A stretch of 54,136 bases of DNA, from contig CAXKVV010000333.1 of NCBI GenBank assembly GCA_964058805.1, positions 1-54,136 of the forward strand, read 5' to 3'. The notes beneath the pieces were generated by a model. The model saw only the letters and a list, made by a program, of their open reading frames with translations. It did not search any database and was not told the origin of the DNA. Position numbers and translations under genes: made by a program. Position 1 is the first letter of the stretch, and every line of letters begins with the position of its first letter. The stretch comes from Schoenoplectus triqueter (lineage: Eukaryota; Streptophyta; Magnoliopsida; Poales; Cyperaceae). This document shows positions 23,980-34,830 of the stretch, in pieces.

Positions 23980-26900
23980 AGGACACTAATTTTTCATAAA
24001 ACATAAGTAAGATACATTAGAAATTGCTGTTTAAACAAGTTATTTAAGATTTTTAACATTTATTGCCTCATAACGACATAAATTTTCGTAAAAATTAATA
24101 TAATTACTCCTAGCTATGCCTATTAGAAGATTATCCAATTATCATTTCGATATGAACATTCTACGATACGAATTTTGCATAAAAAAAATAAGTAAGATGC
24201 ATTAATAACATCTGTTTAAACAAGTTGTTTGAGTTTTTTATAATTTTTGGCTTCATAACTACACATAATTTCGCTCAGATTAATATAATTACTACTAATT
24301 ATGCCTATTATATAATTATCCAAATAAAACTCCAATATGAATATCCTATAACCGTAATTTTTCATAAAGATATATAAGATACATTTGAAACTGCTGTTTA
24401 AACAAGTTGTTTCAGATTTTCAAAATTTATTTGTCTCATTACTACTTATAATTTCGTGAAAATTAATATAATTACTCCTAATTGTGTCTATTAGAAGATT
24501 ATCCAATTAATACTTCAATATGAATATTCTACGACACTAAGTTTGCACAAAACATAAATAAGATGCATTAAGAAATAGCGGTTTAAACTAGTTGATTGAG
24601 TTTTTCAAATTTCTTGCCGCATACCTAAATATAATGTCATGAAAATTAATATAATTACTCCTAATTATGTCTATTATAAGATTATATAATTAAAACTTTG
24701 ATATGAATATTACATGACGCTAATTTGGCACAAAACATAAGTAAGATGCATTAAAAACTGCTGTTTAAACAAGTTGTTTGACTTTTTTAAAACTTTTGGC
24801 CCCATAAATACCCTATAATTACTCCTAATTATGCCTATTATACGATTGTTCAATTAACACTTCGATATGAATATTCTACGACACTATTTTCTCCCAAAAC
24901 ATAAGTAAGACGCATTATAAACAGCTATTTAAAAAACTTATTTGAGTATTTCAAAATTTTTGGCCCCATAACTACACATAATTTAGTGAAAATTAATATT
25001 ATCACTCCTAATTATGGCTATTAAAATATTATCTAATTAACACTTCAATATGAACATTCTACAACACTAATTCTGCACAAAACATAAGTAGAAGGCTTTT
25101 AAAACAGCTGTTTAAACAAGTTGTTTGAGTTTTTTTATAATTTTTGGTCGCATAATTACACATAATTTCTTATAAGTTAATATAATTACTCCTAAGCATG
25201 GCCATTATAAGATCTTCTAATGAAAACTTTGATATGAATATTCTACGACACTAATTTTGAACAAAACATAAGTAAGATGCATTAAAAACAGCTGTTTAAA
25301 CAAGTTATTTGAGTTTTTCAAAATTTTTGGCTGCATAACTACACATAATTTCTTATAAATTAATATAATTACTCCTAGATATGTCTATTATAAGATTTTC
25401 CAATTAAAACTTCAACATGAATATTCTACAACACTAATTTCGCACAAAACATAAGTAAGATGCATTAAAAACTGCTGTTTAACCAAGTTGTTTGATCTTT
25501 CTAAATTTTTTGGCCCATAACTGGACATAATTTCGTATAAATTAAATATAATTACTCATAATTATGTCTTTTATAATATTTTTCAATTAACACTTTGATA
25601 TGAATATTCTACGATACTAATTTTTCACAAAACATAAGTAAGATGCATTAGAAACTGTTACTTAAAAAAGTTGTTTGAGTTTTCAACATTTTTGCCCTCA
25701 TAACTATAAATAATTTTGTAAAAATTAATATAACTATTCCTAATTACGTCTACAATAAAGTGGTCCAATCAATACTTCGATATTAATATTCTATAACGTT
25801 GATTTTGCACAAAACATAGGTAAGACGCGTTAAAAACTGCTGTTCAAACAAGTTGTTTGGTTTTATGAAAGATTTTGGCCGCACAATTACACATAATTTC
25901 GTGCAAATTAAAATAATTACTCCTGATTACGCTAATTATAAGATCTCCCTATTAAAACTTCGATATGAATATTCCATGAGGCTAATTTTGCGCGAAACAT
26001 AAGTAAGATGCGTTAAAAACTGCTGTATAAACAAGCTGTTTGAGTTTTTCATAATTTTTGGCCGCATAACTACATATAATTTAGTGCAAATTAATACAAT
26101 TATGCCTATTATAAATATTTTCCAATTAAAACTTCGATATGAATATTATATCACGCTAATATTGCACAAAACATAAGTAAGATGCGTTAAAAACTGTCGT
26201 TTAAACAAGTTGTCTGGCTTTATGAAACTTCTAGGCCGCATAACTACACATAATTTGGTGCAAATTAATATAATTACTCCTAATTATGCTTATTATAAGA
26301 TTGTTCAATTAACACTTCAAAATGAATATTTTATGGCACTATTTTTCCTCAAAACATAAGCAAGATGCATTAGAAACTGCTATTTAAAAAAAGTAAGTTT
26401 TTCAACATTTTTTGCCTCATAACTACATAAAATTTCGTAAAAAATATTATAATTACTGCTAATCATGTCTATTAAAATATTAGCTAATTAACACTTCGAG
26501 ATGAATATTCTACGGCACTAATTTTGAACAAGATATACATAGGATGCATTCAAAACGGCTGTTGTTACAAGTTGTTTGTGTTTTTCAAAAAATTTGGCCG
26601 CATAAGCACACATAATTTCATGCAAATTAATATAATCACTCCTAATTATGCCTTTCATAAGATTATCCAATTAACACTTCGATATGAATATCCTACGACA
26701 CTAATTTTTCATAAAACATAAGTAGGATATATTAGAAACTGCTGTTTAAACAAGTTGTTTAAGATTTTAACATTTTTTTACTCATAACTACACATAATTT
26801 CATCAAAATTAATATAATTACTCCTAATTATACCTGTTAGAAGATTATCAAATTAACACTTCGATATGAACATTGTACGACACAAATTTTGCACAAATCA

Positions 26901-27226
26901 TGAATAAGATGCAGTAAAAATTGTTGTTTAAACACGTTGTTTAAGTTTTTGAAATTTGTTGGCCGCATAACTACATATAATTTTAGAAAAAATAATATAA
27001 TTACTCCGAATTATGCCTATCATATGATTTTCCAATTAAAACTTAGATATGAATATTCAATGACGCTCATTTTTCACAAATATAAGTGAGATGCATTAGA
27101 AACCGTTGTTTAAGATTTTGGACATTTTTTTAATCAAAACTACACAATTTCGAGCGAATTAATATAATTAATCCTATCTATATTTGTTATAAGATTGTCA
27201 AATTAACACTTCGATATGAATATCAG
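23980..27226. repeat. Variant HOR of 3247 bp with five extra diverged monomers
   Basis: The unit follows the usual monomer order up to the anchor near 25590 (the equivalent of position 1620 in copy 1). It then has five additional monomers (anchors near 25773, 25960, 26136, 26317 and 26499) before rejoining the standard order near 26681 (equivalent to 1802). The extra monomers and everything after them differ visibly from the homogenised units. Confidence 0.85.
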
Positions 27227-27940
27227 AGGACACTAATTTTTCATAAGACATAAGTAAGATACATTAAAAATTGCTGTTTAAACAAGTTATTTAAGATTTT
27301 TAACATTTATTGCCTCATAACGTCACAAATTTTCGTACAAATTAATATAATTACTCCTAGCTATGCCTATTAGAAGATTATCCAATTATCACTTCGATAT
27401 GAACATTCTACGATACGAATTTTGCATAAAAAAAAGTAAGATGCATTAATAACTGCTGTTTAAACAAGTTGTTTGAGTTTTTTATAATTTTTGGCTGCAT
27501 AACTACACATAATTTCGCACATATTAATATAATTACTACTAATTACGCCTATTATATAATTATCCAAATAAACTCCAATATGAATATCCTATAACCATAA
27601 TTTTTCATAAAACACATATAAGATACATTTGAAACTATTGTTTAAACAAATTATTTTAGATTTTCAAAATTTATTGTCTCATTACTACTTATAATTTCAT
27701 GAAAATTAATATAATTATTCCTAATTGTGCCTATTAGAAGATTATCTAATTAATATTTCAATATGAATATTTTACGACACTAAGTTTGCACAAAACATAA
27801 ATAAGATGCATTAAGAAATAGCAATTTAAACTAGTTGATTGAGTTTTTCAATTTTTTTGCCGCATAACTAAATATAATGTCATGAAAATTAATATAATTA
27901 CTCTTAATTATGTCTATTATAATATTATATAATTAAAACT
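27227..27940. repeat. Partial, diverged last HOR at the array edge
   Basis: About four monomers in standard order but with more substitutions and small deletions than the interior copies, for example a shortened 'aaaaaaaagtaag' near 27426. It breaks off at 'aattaaaact', directly followed by the LTR. Confidence 0.88.
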
Positions 27941-28215
27941 TGACTATCATTTAGCTAAAGTATTTGCTTCCCCTTTCGAGATTCAGATGTGCCTCGAGGT
28001 TAATAGTCTAGGGTAATTAACGGTGGGAGCTTCCGCCCATTGGAATCTACAAGGACTCACAATCACTGAAAACCCCCTAAATTTATATCCTAATGGGTAT
28101 GAACGATAGAATCAACTGACATTAAATAAATGCACGCTTAGGAGGGATCTCCGTGTCCTTCTTCCTTATTCCATCACCCCGCAACGGTGAAGAGCACACG
28201 AAAAAGAGTCGCACA
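27941..28215 (+). mobile_element. 5' LTR (275 bp) of a decayed Tat-type Ty3/gypsy element
   Basis: It starts TGACTATC immediately after satellite sequence and ends GTCGCACA, followed by GGATCCGGCACGCCCGGTGGGAC, the putative primer-binding region. It matches the inverted LTR at 9387-9666. A 3' LTR was not found downstream, so the element's right end has been lost and no target-site duplication can be checked (aaact would be expected). Confidence 0.8.
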
Positions 28216-31200
28216 GGATCCGGCACGCCCGGTGGGACTAGATTCTCCTTTTATATTTGAAAGAGAGAAGCAAATAGAATAGTTAAAAGATACAAGTAGT
28301 CTTTTATGCGCTAAAAATGACTAATGAAGTTCAAGTATTTTTATCTTGCAGTAAATGACATTCTTTGGCAACTTAAACTTGGCACCATACACTGTCACCC
28401 CGGTACAGAGCCCAAACAGCAAGCTCTTCAGGTTCTTTGGGTCCATCTCGCAAGAACTTACCTTCTATGGTCCAGCTCCAGTGACCACCTTCACTACCGC
28501 AACCAACTGGATCTCCGTTACAGACGAAGAGGGGGTCTCAATCGCCCTAACTCCTAAGGACATCCCTAACAACATTATGGTCTCCCCTACTAACTCTCCC
28601 AAGAGGAGGAGACGCCCGACTAAGAAGGTAGCCCTAGCCGTAGCAGCTAAAACTGCTCGCAACTCTCAAGCATCCAGGAAGAATGCTCTGGACGAATATC
28701 AAAACCAACTGGTGGCTAGGCAAGTCATCCCAGTCTCTAATCAATTCACAACTCTCCGCATTGTGGCCAAGAACTCAGCCACTGCCTAGCTTCGCCAAGC
28801 ATGGGAGGTGCCTAAGCCTGCACCCCATCCAGCCCAAATGAAGACGTCTCTACGATGCTAGCGCAAGTCTCAAGCCCCTGCATAAGCCATCTACAAGGCT
28901 CATAGGGTACTCAAACAAAAGAAAAGCGCCAGAAGTGTTAGGTCGAGATAATATGTCTCCCGCTCCTATCAATCTCAAGACGTGGCTAAGCCGCAAGCCA
29001 CTGTCTCCCGCTATGACCAATCTCAAGATATGACCAAGTCTCAAGCCTTTACCTTTGCTCCTCAGCCCAAAAAGGTCATACACAAAGCAGCACCTAGCGT
29101 CCAGCAGGTGTGGGTTCCCAGCCAACAAAACACCAATCCCAAGCCCAACTTAGCAAGGCAGGCAATTCAAATGCTCCACCTGAAAGCGTATTCAGCCACT
29201 TGGGTCAAAAGAGCGTATTCAGCCTATTAGGCTCGAGAATACCGCTTGGCAGCTTGAAAATAACTGCCCCCGACTAGAAAAGGAAGAAGAGAAGAACCAC
29301 CCGTTATGAAGAACACTTCTCCGTCAACACCATCAGTATAGGCTATGACACTGACCCAGACACAGATACTGAGGTGAATATGGTACAGAACGATCCGTCC
29401 CCACCTAACCAAGCCCATGTTACCAATACCAACAAAAACAATGGTAGAAAGGGGAGACCGCCCAAGAGAGTAAATCCCGAAGGTAACATTTGAGAAGGGG
29501 AGTACAACAATGAAAACCCCCGAGCTCTTCGATAATGAAGATGATGATGAAGTCTGTCCTGAAATGCTCATCGATGAAATTGAAATATTGAAAGGACACA
29601 TCGAGGTACGGGATGAAGAACTAATCAGACAACGATAACTAATATCTACTATGCTAAAATAAAATGAATAGTTAATTAAGGCAGTCAAATCATTATAAGA
29701 ATCACAAGACGTCAATTTCAATTCAAAAGCTGATAGCTCCCGTCAAGAAGGAGTCCACAACACTATATAAGTATATTCGACGCATTGATGATGTCACAAG
29801 ACCTAAGAGAGATACTAATCCAGACCTTATAAGATCCCAAAAAGTACAAGTCCTATTTTATCGAGCAAAATATGCATGAAGCCCTATTCACCGCCAAGTG
29901 GGCCGCCTGTATAAACTTCACGCGTAATGATCTCCTGATAGGCACCGCCGACCACAACTGCCCGTTGTACATCATCGAAAACTGCGGTGGGCAGAAGATT
30001 GGCCGTATTTTGGTCGATGTAGGGTCATCGATCAATATTATACGGCTAAAAACCCTGAAGACCATCACCCTGGATGTGAAGAACCTATCCGACGAGAAGG
30101 TGATCATTCATGGCTTCAATCAAAATTCCCAAAAGACCATAGGAGCGATAACTCTGAACCTACATTGCGAAAGCCTGAAAGCGCTTACCAAATTCTACGT
30201 CATTGATGCTGAGACCTCCTATCGGGCGTTGTTAGGTTGATTGTGGCTTCACAACAATCATGTTATACCATCTACTATGCACCAATGCCTGAAATATATT
30301 GAGAATGGAAAATAAAAGAGAATTGACGGTGATGTGAAGACATTCGGGGTGTATGAGATCAAGTTCAATGATGCATAGTACTTCCCGCCCAAACCTGACA
30401 CAGCGTCGAGCTGGCCAATAAGAAAAGCAAGTCAGAAACCCTTCAATGAAAGCCCCAAATTTGATGTCTCGTCAGGAGAAGAAGAAGAATTCAAATTCAA
30501 CTTCAAACCCAGAGGCGCTTGAGCTTAGAAACCCAGAGAAGAGTCGGGTAAAGAAGTGGTCCTCCACTTCAAACAAGTGGCTACATCCAAGGCCCGGACA
30601 AAGCCGAGTGAAATAAACCTGAATGATTCTGAGGAAGAAGTAATTTTCAACTTCAAGTCCGCTAATACACCTCGAATCCAAATCACCGAGGCAACTTCAG
30701 GAGAAAACTATGAAGAATCAGACGACTCAGACAACACCACCGAAGAAGAAGAGGTTGGTCATGGTCGTCAACTCTGAGAAGAAGAATCCGACGAGGAGAT
30801 CATCTACCACATCCTCAAGAAACCCTACAAGGGACCTGAAACAAACAATGAAAGTGAGGAATCATTCATCATCAACACGGAAACAAACAATGAAAGTTAG
30901 GAATGTAATTAATGAAATGAGACACCAAATTGAAAATAACAGAAGAGAGGTGTCTGAACAATGGAAAGTGATGCAGGACATCAAGACACAACACAATGAG
31001 ATAATGATAATGATCGAGACCCTGCAAATCACTATCTACAATTACGGACTACTCAAAAAAGCGGCAAGTGAGCCCCGTTCCGGGACCCTAGAAAGGCAAA
31101 CACCTGATAGCAGTAAACAGGTGATCGTCATAGTTGACGAAACAGAAACAAAAGAGGCGACATTTAAACAGTCAACCACTGTGCCAACCCTCAAGGCTAG

Positions 31201-31252
31201 GAAAAACAAGCCGTACTCTTTGTTGGGTTTTGGTCCAACTAAATCTCGTTAA
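28216..31252 (+). pseudogene. Degenerate gag-protease region of the Tat-type element
   Basis: A coding relic broken by stops and frameshifts. An open piece at 28355-28789 (MTFFGNLNLAPYTV...) may be gag or leader; its function is not recognised. The clearest part is the aspartic protease at about 29820-30405. After 30480 come acidic stretches (for example SEEEVIFNF) and a coiled-coil-like piece (about 30900-31250, with MRHQIENNRREVSEQWKVMQ) that ends in GFGPTKSR and a stop. A putative primer-binding site lies directly after the LTR. Reverse transcriptase and RNase H, expected next in gypsy order, are absent because foreign non-coding DNA follows. Confidence 0.75.
29820..30405 (+). pseudogene. 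Ty3/gypsy (Tat-type) aspartic protease, inactivated
   Basis: The reading frame shows the retroviral protease signature ILVDVGSSINII (active-site D in DVGSS; many relatives have DGGS or DSGS). It is preceded by DLLIGTADHNCPLYI and followed by VIIHGFNQ, FYVIDAETSYRALLG and, after an in-frame TGA at 30238-30240, LWLHNNHVIPSTMHQCLKY. The order and the wording 'F.VID..T.Y..LLGR.W.H...VPSTLHQCLKY' are characteristic of Tat/Ogre-lineage polyproteins, so the TGA replaces an expected arginine codon. Further stops follow (GK-stop-KRIDGD, and NDA-stop-YFPPKP). The protease would cleave the element's own polyprotein, but this copy cannot make an intact one. Confidence 0.85.
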
Positions 31253-31261
31253 GGCTTAAGC

Positions 31262-31460
31262 TGCGGAAAGACCGTAAAATAATTTTTTTACTTCTACTTA
31301 AGTTAGGGATTAAAATATGTCGGATGATTACCGAGAGATACACACATTTTAATCTTTTACAAAAGACAGTAAAATATTATTTTACTTCTAACTTAAGCGA
31401 ATGGTTAAAGCGGTATGTCAAATGATTACCGAGAGATGCACACCTCTTTAAACCTGTATA
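31262..31460. repeat. Two-copy imperfect tandem repeat, about 110-120 bp
   Basis: Both copies contain 'gtaaaataatttttttactt' or 'gtaaaatattattttacttc', then 'cttaag' and 'gattaccgagagat(a/g)cacac'. They are adjacent and diverged. Confidence 0.7.
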
Positions 31461-32149
31461 GATCTACTCCATGATTGATATCTAAAATATTGATCTACTT
31501 AATAATTAAATAGATTAATATAAAATTTTATACCTCATTTCTAAATTTTAATTGGAATGAAAATTGACTTGTCTCGAAGTATCACACGTGTGATATCTCT
31601 GTAGGTTATCCACCAGGACTGACCAGAGAGCGGCTTATTGCTTTTGCCAGAAATACCGTAAATCATGGTTTCTCGAAAAAACACTATTCACCGAGAAAAA
31701 GATTCAATAGTACTATTCACGAATCGCAGTTATTCTGTTTCACAAATGTGCAGAAATACCGCAACTTTCGTAAAAAAACTATTCACCGATCTCGTGAATT
31801 CTGAAACAACCGTATACCGAGAAAGAGAGAATATAGAACTGAATTATTTTTTTCTCTCTCATCTCACCCTTTTATTTATAGTCTTTCAAAAAGTTTGCCA
31901 AAATTATCAAAATACCATTACTTATTTTACAAGAAAATAAAGTTAGCCAAAATTACTAAAATGTCATTACTTATTTTGCAAGAATATAAAGTTGGCCAAA
32001 TTTACAACTTTTTCCATTAGGCTATTTTGGGCCTTTTTGATTTTGGGTTTTTATTTTATTTTGGGCTCTTAATTATTAATTAAGGCTTTAATTATTAATG
32101 GACTTTCAACCCAAAATTTAAACCCATAATTAACATTTAAAATCCAAAT

Positions 32150-32170
32150 CATATATATATATATATATAA
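32150..32170. repeat. (TA)n microsatellite
   Basis: A short AT dinucleotide run inside non-coding DNA. Confidence 0.85.
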
Positions 32171-33574
32171 TTATCGTGTATAATTATATTTGTCTCGGTT
32201 GTTATTTCGGTAAATTTATACGACGTGTCCAACACGCTATAAATTCAATCTGATTTTTGCTTCTTGTCATCTCTATGATAAATATAATTAATTATAACCA
32301 TTTTATTATTAATTATAAATAATTTATAATTAATCAGTAAGATTCTCCGATCAACTCCTATACGGTGTCAGTGTGACCTTACAAGATCCGTGTTATATTG
32401 GTAAATAGAGTTAAAACCATTTTAACCTCTATAATCATAGGAGACATCTGACAGAATGCATTATGATCATCCAATTACATAGATGATGTTGTACTATACA
32501 ATATCATGATCCAGTAAACTATTTACTTATGTTTAATTCTTTTGTCTCATAGCTATCAGATCAGTTTCAAGGTAGGTATGTGTCATCCTTGCAAACTTAT
32601 TTTTTTTTTATCCTGAGTAAATTATGAAATATAATTACTCTTGTAATTATACTGCTAGCAGATAATCTTACTCTATCAAGGGACCCAGTGATGCTATAAC
32701 TCGTATAGAGATACGAGGGATAATAGTACTTTTGGCAAACCATCTCTTCCTCCGCATAAGTTATGTATACCGAAGAGCTACCTTTATAGCCACCTTTTAC
32801 GGATAACGTTTGGTAGAAATCACACACATACATATCTTATGTAGGAAAGATGAATACCGTATACTTTAGAATTTAACACTGAATGAAAGCATTAATGACA
32901 CAAACACAATTCCATTTAATATTTTATTCGGGGTCTGTCAAATACGATGTTCCTAGAACATCTATCTATGTGATTAAAATGATAACTCTTTGTCTATGGT
33001 CTGTAAAACTTGACCATCATTTAATCTGCATACTAACCTGATAGCGGTTAATTAGTGTTCCTACTAATTATCTCGGTTAGTGACTTTTAAGAGTATATTC
33101 TATATTATGAAGTTTCACAATTCCAGTCATAAACTCAGAATGATTCATAAATTCAATAATACTCAAGGAAACAAAATATCATTTAATTATCCAATTTATG
33201 AACAAAGCTTTATATAATAAATTTATCGTATTATTGACTTCAAAATTATTATAAATTAACAGATAACACTCAAGAGATTTAGGAGAGAGAAAGAGATCTC
33301 TTGAGGTGTCATCTATGTGATCATTTTTTCTCTGACAAATGTGACTCACTTGACAGTTCCACACAAACAACTTCAACAGTCTGAGCCTAGCCTATCCACT
33401 AAATCTAACCAGGCCGAAACAAGGATTAAACATTAATCCCACAAGAAAATCTCGAGTCTAAATGGCAAGGTAAAGTACACCCGAGGTCTGAGTTACAACT
33501 GTGACTACGCAGCATGCTTTGAGGGGTCCCTTAACGAATACCACTTGTATCAAGCATATGAGAGTTGCTGCACG

Positions 33575-33685
33575 GCAACAATTGGGAAGGTATACGGGGG
33601 CGGCGCATACCAACTCATTGACTATGAAGGCGAAAGGCCCATATCACTGATCAACAGGCGGTACCTGAATAAGTACTACACGTAG
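33575..33685 (+). pseudogene. C-terminal scrap of gypsy integrase
   Basis: In one frame the DNA reads GGGAYQLIDYEGERPISLINRRYLNKYYT followed by TAG at 33683-33685. Directly before it, in another frame, is NWEG. Plant Ty3/gypsy integrases of the Tat/Athila group end in the same way (WEGPY..., then GAY.L.D..G......N...L.KYY), so this is the end of pol with a frameshift. It shows that the block from 27941 onward is one + strand element whose middle has been lost or replaced. Confidence 0.8.
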
Positions 33686-34364
33686 CCCGGATCGAGACTG
33701 AATGAAGCAGTACTGCAATGTAAATAAATAAGGAGAAAATAAGTGCTTTTCTATACACACGTGCACAAAACCCAAAACCCAAAAATAACCTCCACCTCTG
33801 CATAAAATCCCAAAAACCCTACTTGTGCATTTGTAAATAAAATGCATCCAAAAATCTAAAACTACACAAACACATCTAGCCCTAAAATAAAACAAGAAAA
33901 TAAAAGAATAATAAAATAGTTCAATGCTAAAATCACGCGAGAGTATAAGGCGAGAGCTTTGGTATTTGGGCTCACAATATAAATACCACTGAGTTTGTCC
34001 ATTTGATACAGGATAAACACAAAAATGGGCAGGGTTTGCAGTTTGTCCCTCAAACTATCTGTCGCCCAATGATAAAAGTTGCTCATATTGGTCATCCGCG
34101 GTGTAAACCAAGGGATAGGTCCAGCAAATTGGTGGCTAGTAAGTAGTCACTTTCGAGGGCATGTAAATAAATAACTCTCGTACTATTAGTAGCAAGTATC
34201 ACTAATAACAAAAATCTACCCTCCTCGGACAAAATAAAAGAGATATCTAAGTAAAATAATAAAAGTCTATTTTTTTTATCCCTCAATTAAAGTAAAAATA
34301 AAATATTTTCAATAAGGAGTTGTCACCTTTGTCTCCGACACCATGAGTGTTATACAAAGCTATG
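33686..34364 (+). other. Untranslated region between pol and the lost 3' LTR
   Basis: Non-coding sequence following the integrase stop. Only short shadow frames are present. A long 3' untranslated region at this place is usual for Tat-lineage elements. Confidence 0.5.
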
Positions 34365-34830
34365 TTGGGTGCATTCATCCGCAAAAGCACAATATGCCCA
34401 AGGAAATGGTTTGCCACAATCCCATGGTATATTATGGAGGGGGTCAAATTAAGGGTTTACGCTTTTATCCGATATTATGTGTCAAACAAAGTGGTTCGCT
34501 TAAAGAAGTGACTCCGGTCATGGAGAGCAAACCTACCCAATGAAAGTCTGTCAAGCATGGATGCGTGATGGATGTTTGAGGGTAGAAAAAAATCAGGTTG
34601 GGTGTATTCATCCGTAAAAGCATCACACGCCCAAAGAGACAGTCTGTTACAATCCCATAACAGATTGTGGAGGGGTCAGATTAAGGGTTTACGCTTTTAC
34701 CCGATATTCTATGTCAAACAAAGTGGTTCGCTTAAAGAAGTGACTACGGTCATGGAGAGCGAACCTACCCGATGAAAGTCTGTCTCGTAAGGATGCGTGA
34801 TGGATGTTTGATGGTAGAATCCCCACCAAA
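34365..34830 (+). repeat. Tandem repeat of 234 bp in the retroelement 3' region (2 copies)
   Basis: Copy 1 starts at tgggtgcattcatccg (34365) and copy 2 at tgggtgtattcatccg (34599). Both contain 'gggtttacgctttta', 'gtggttcgcttaaagaagtg', 'catggagagc', 'cctaccc' and 'gatgcgtgatggatgtttga'. Tandem repeats in the 3' untranslated region are a known feature of Tat/Ogre elements and can seed new satellites. Confidence 0.85.

Larger units (their letters stand above)
16691..27940. repeat. Right block of the satellite array
   Basis: The array resumes in exact phase and holds the end of HOR copy 4 (to 16894), copies 5 (16895-19255), 6 (19256-21617) and 7 (21618-23979), a longer diverged unit (23980-27226) and a partial unit (27227-27940). 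The 2361-bp period becomes 2362 in copies 6 and 7 through one extra A (gtagaaaggc). The array stops where the LTR at 27941 begins; no satellite is seen to the right of it. Confidence 0.95.
31253..33460. mobile_element. Non-coding block inside the Tat-type element (nested insertion)
   Basis: This block interrupts the gypsy element between its protease and integrase parts. It starts with an imperfect tandem repeat and includes a TA microsatellite. Near its right end (about 33250-33435) is an inverted, diverged copy of the repeat seen at 16095-16560: shared pieces read on the minus strand are TTGTGGGATTAATG, GGTTAG, AGGCTAGG, TTGTCAGA and CTCTCTCCTAAATCTC. No coding region is recognised. I could not define exact ends or a target-site duplication, so the limits are approximate. 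Confidence 0.5.

Noticed and set aside
1..27940. CRISPR-like array (regular repeats)
   Set aside because: The repeats are head-to-tail 183-bp monomers without unique spacers in a plant genome, so this is satellite DNA.
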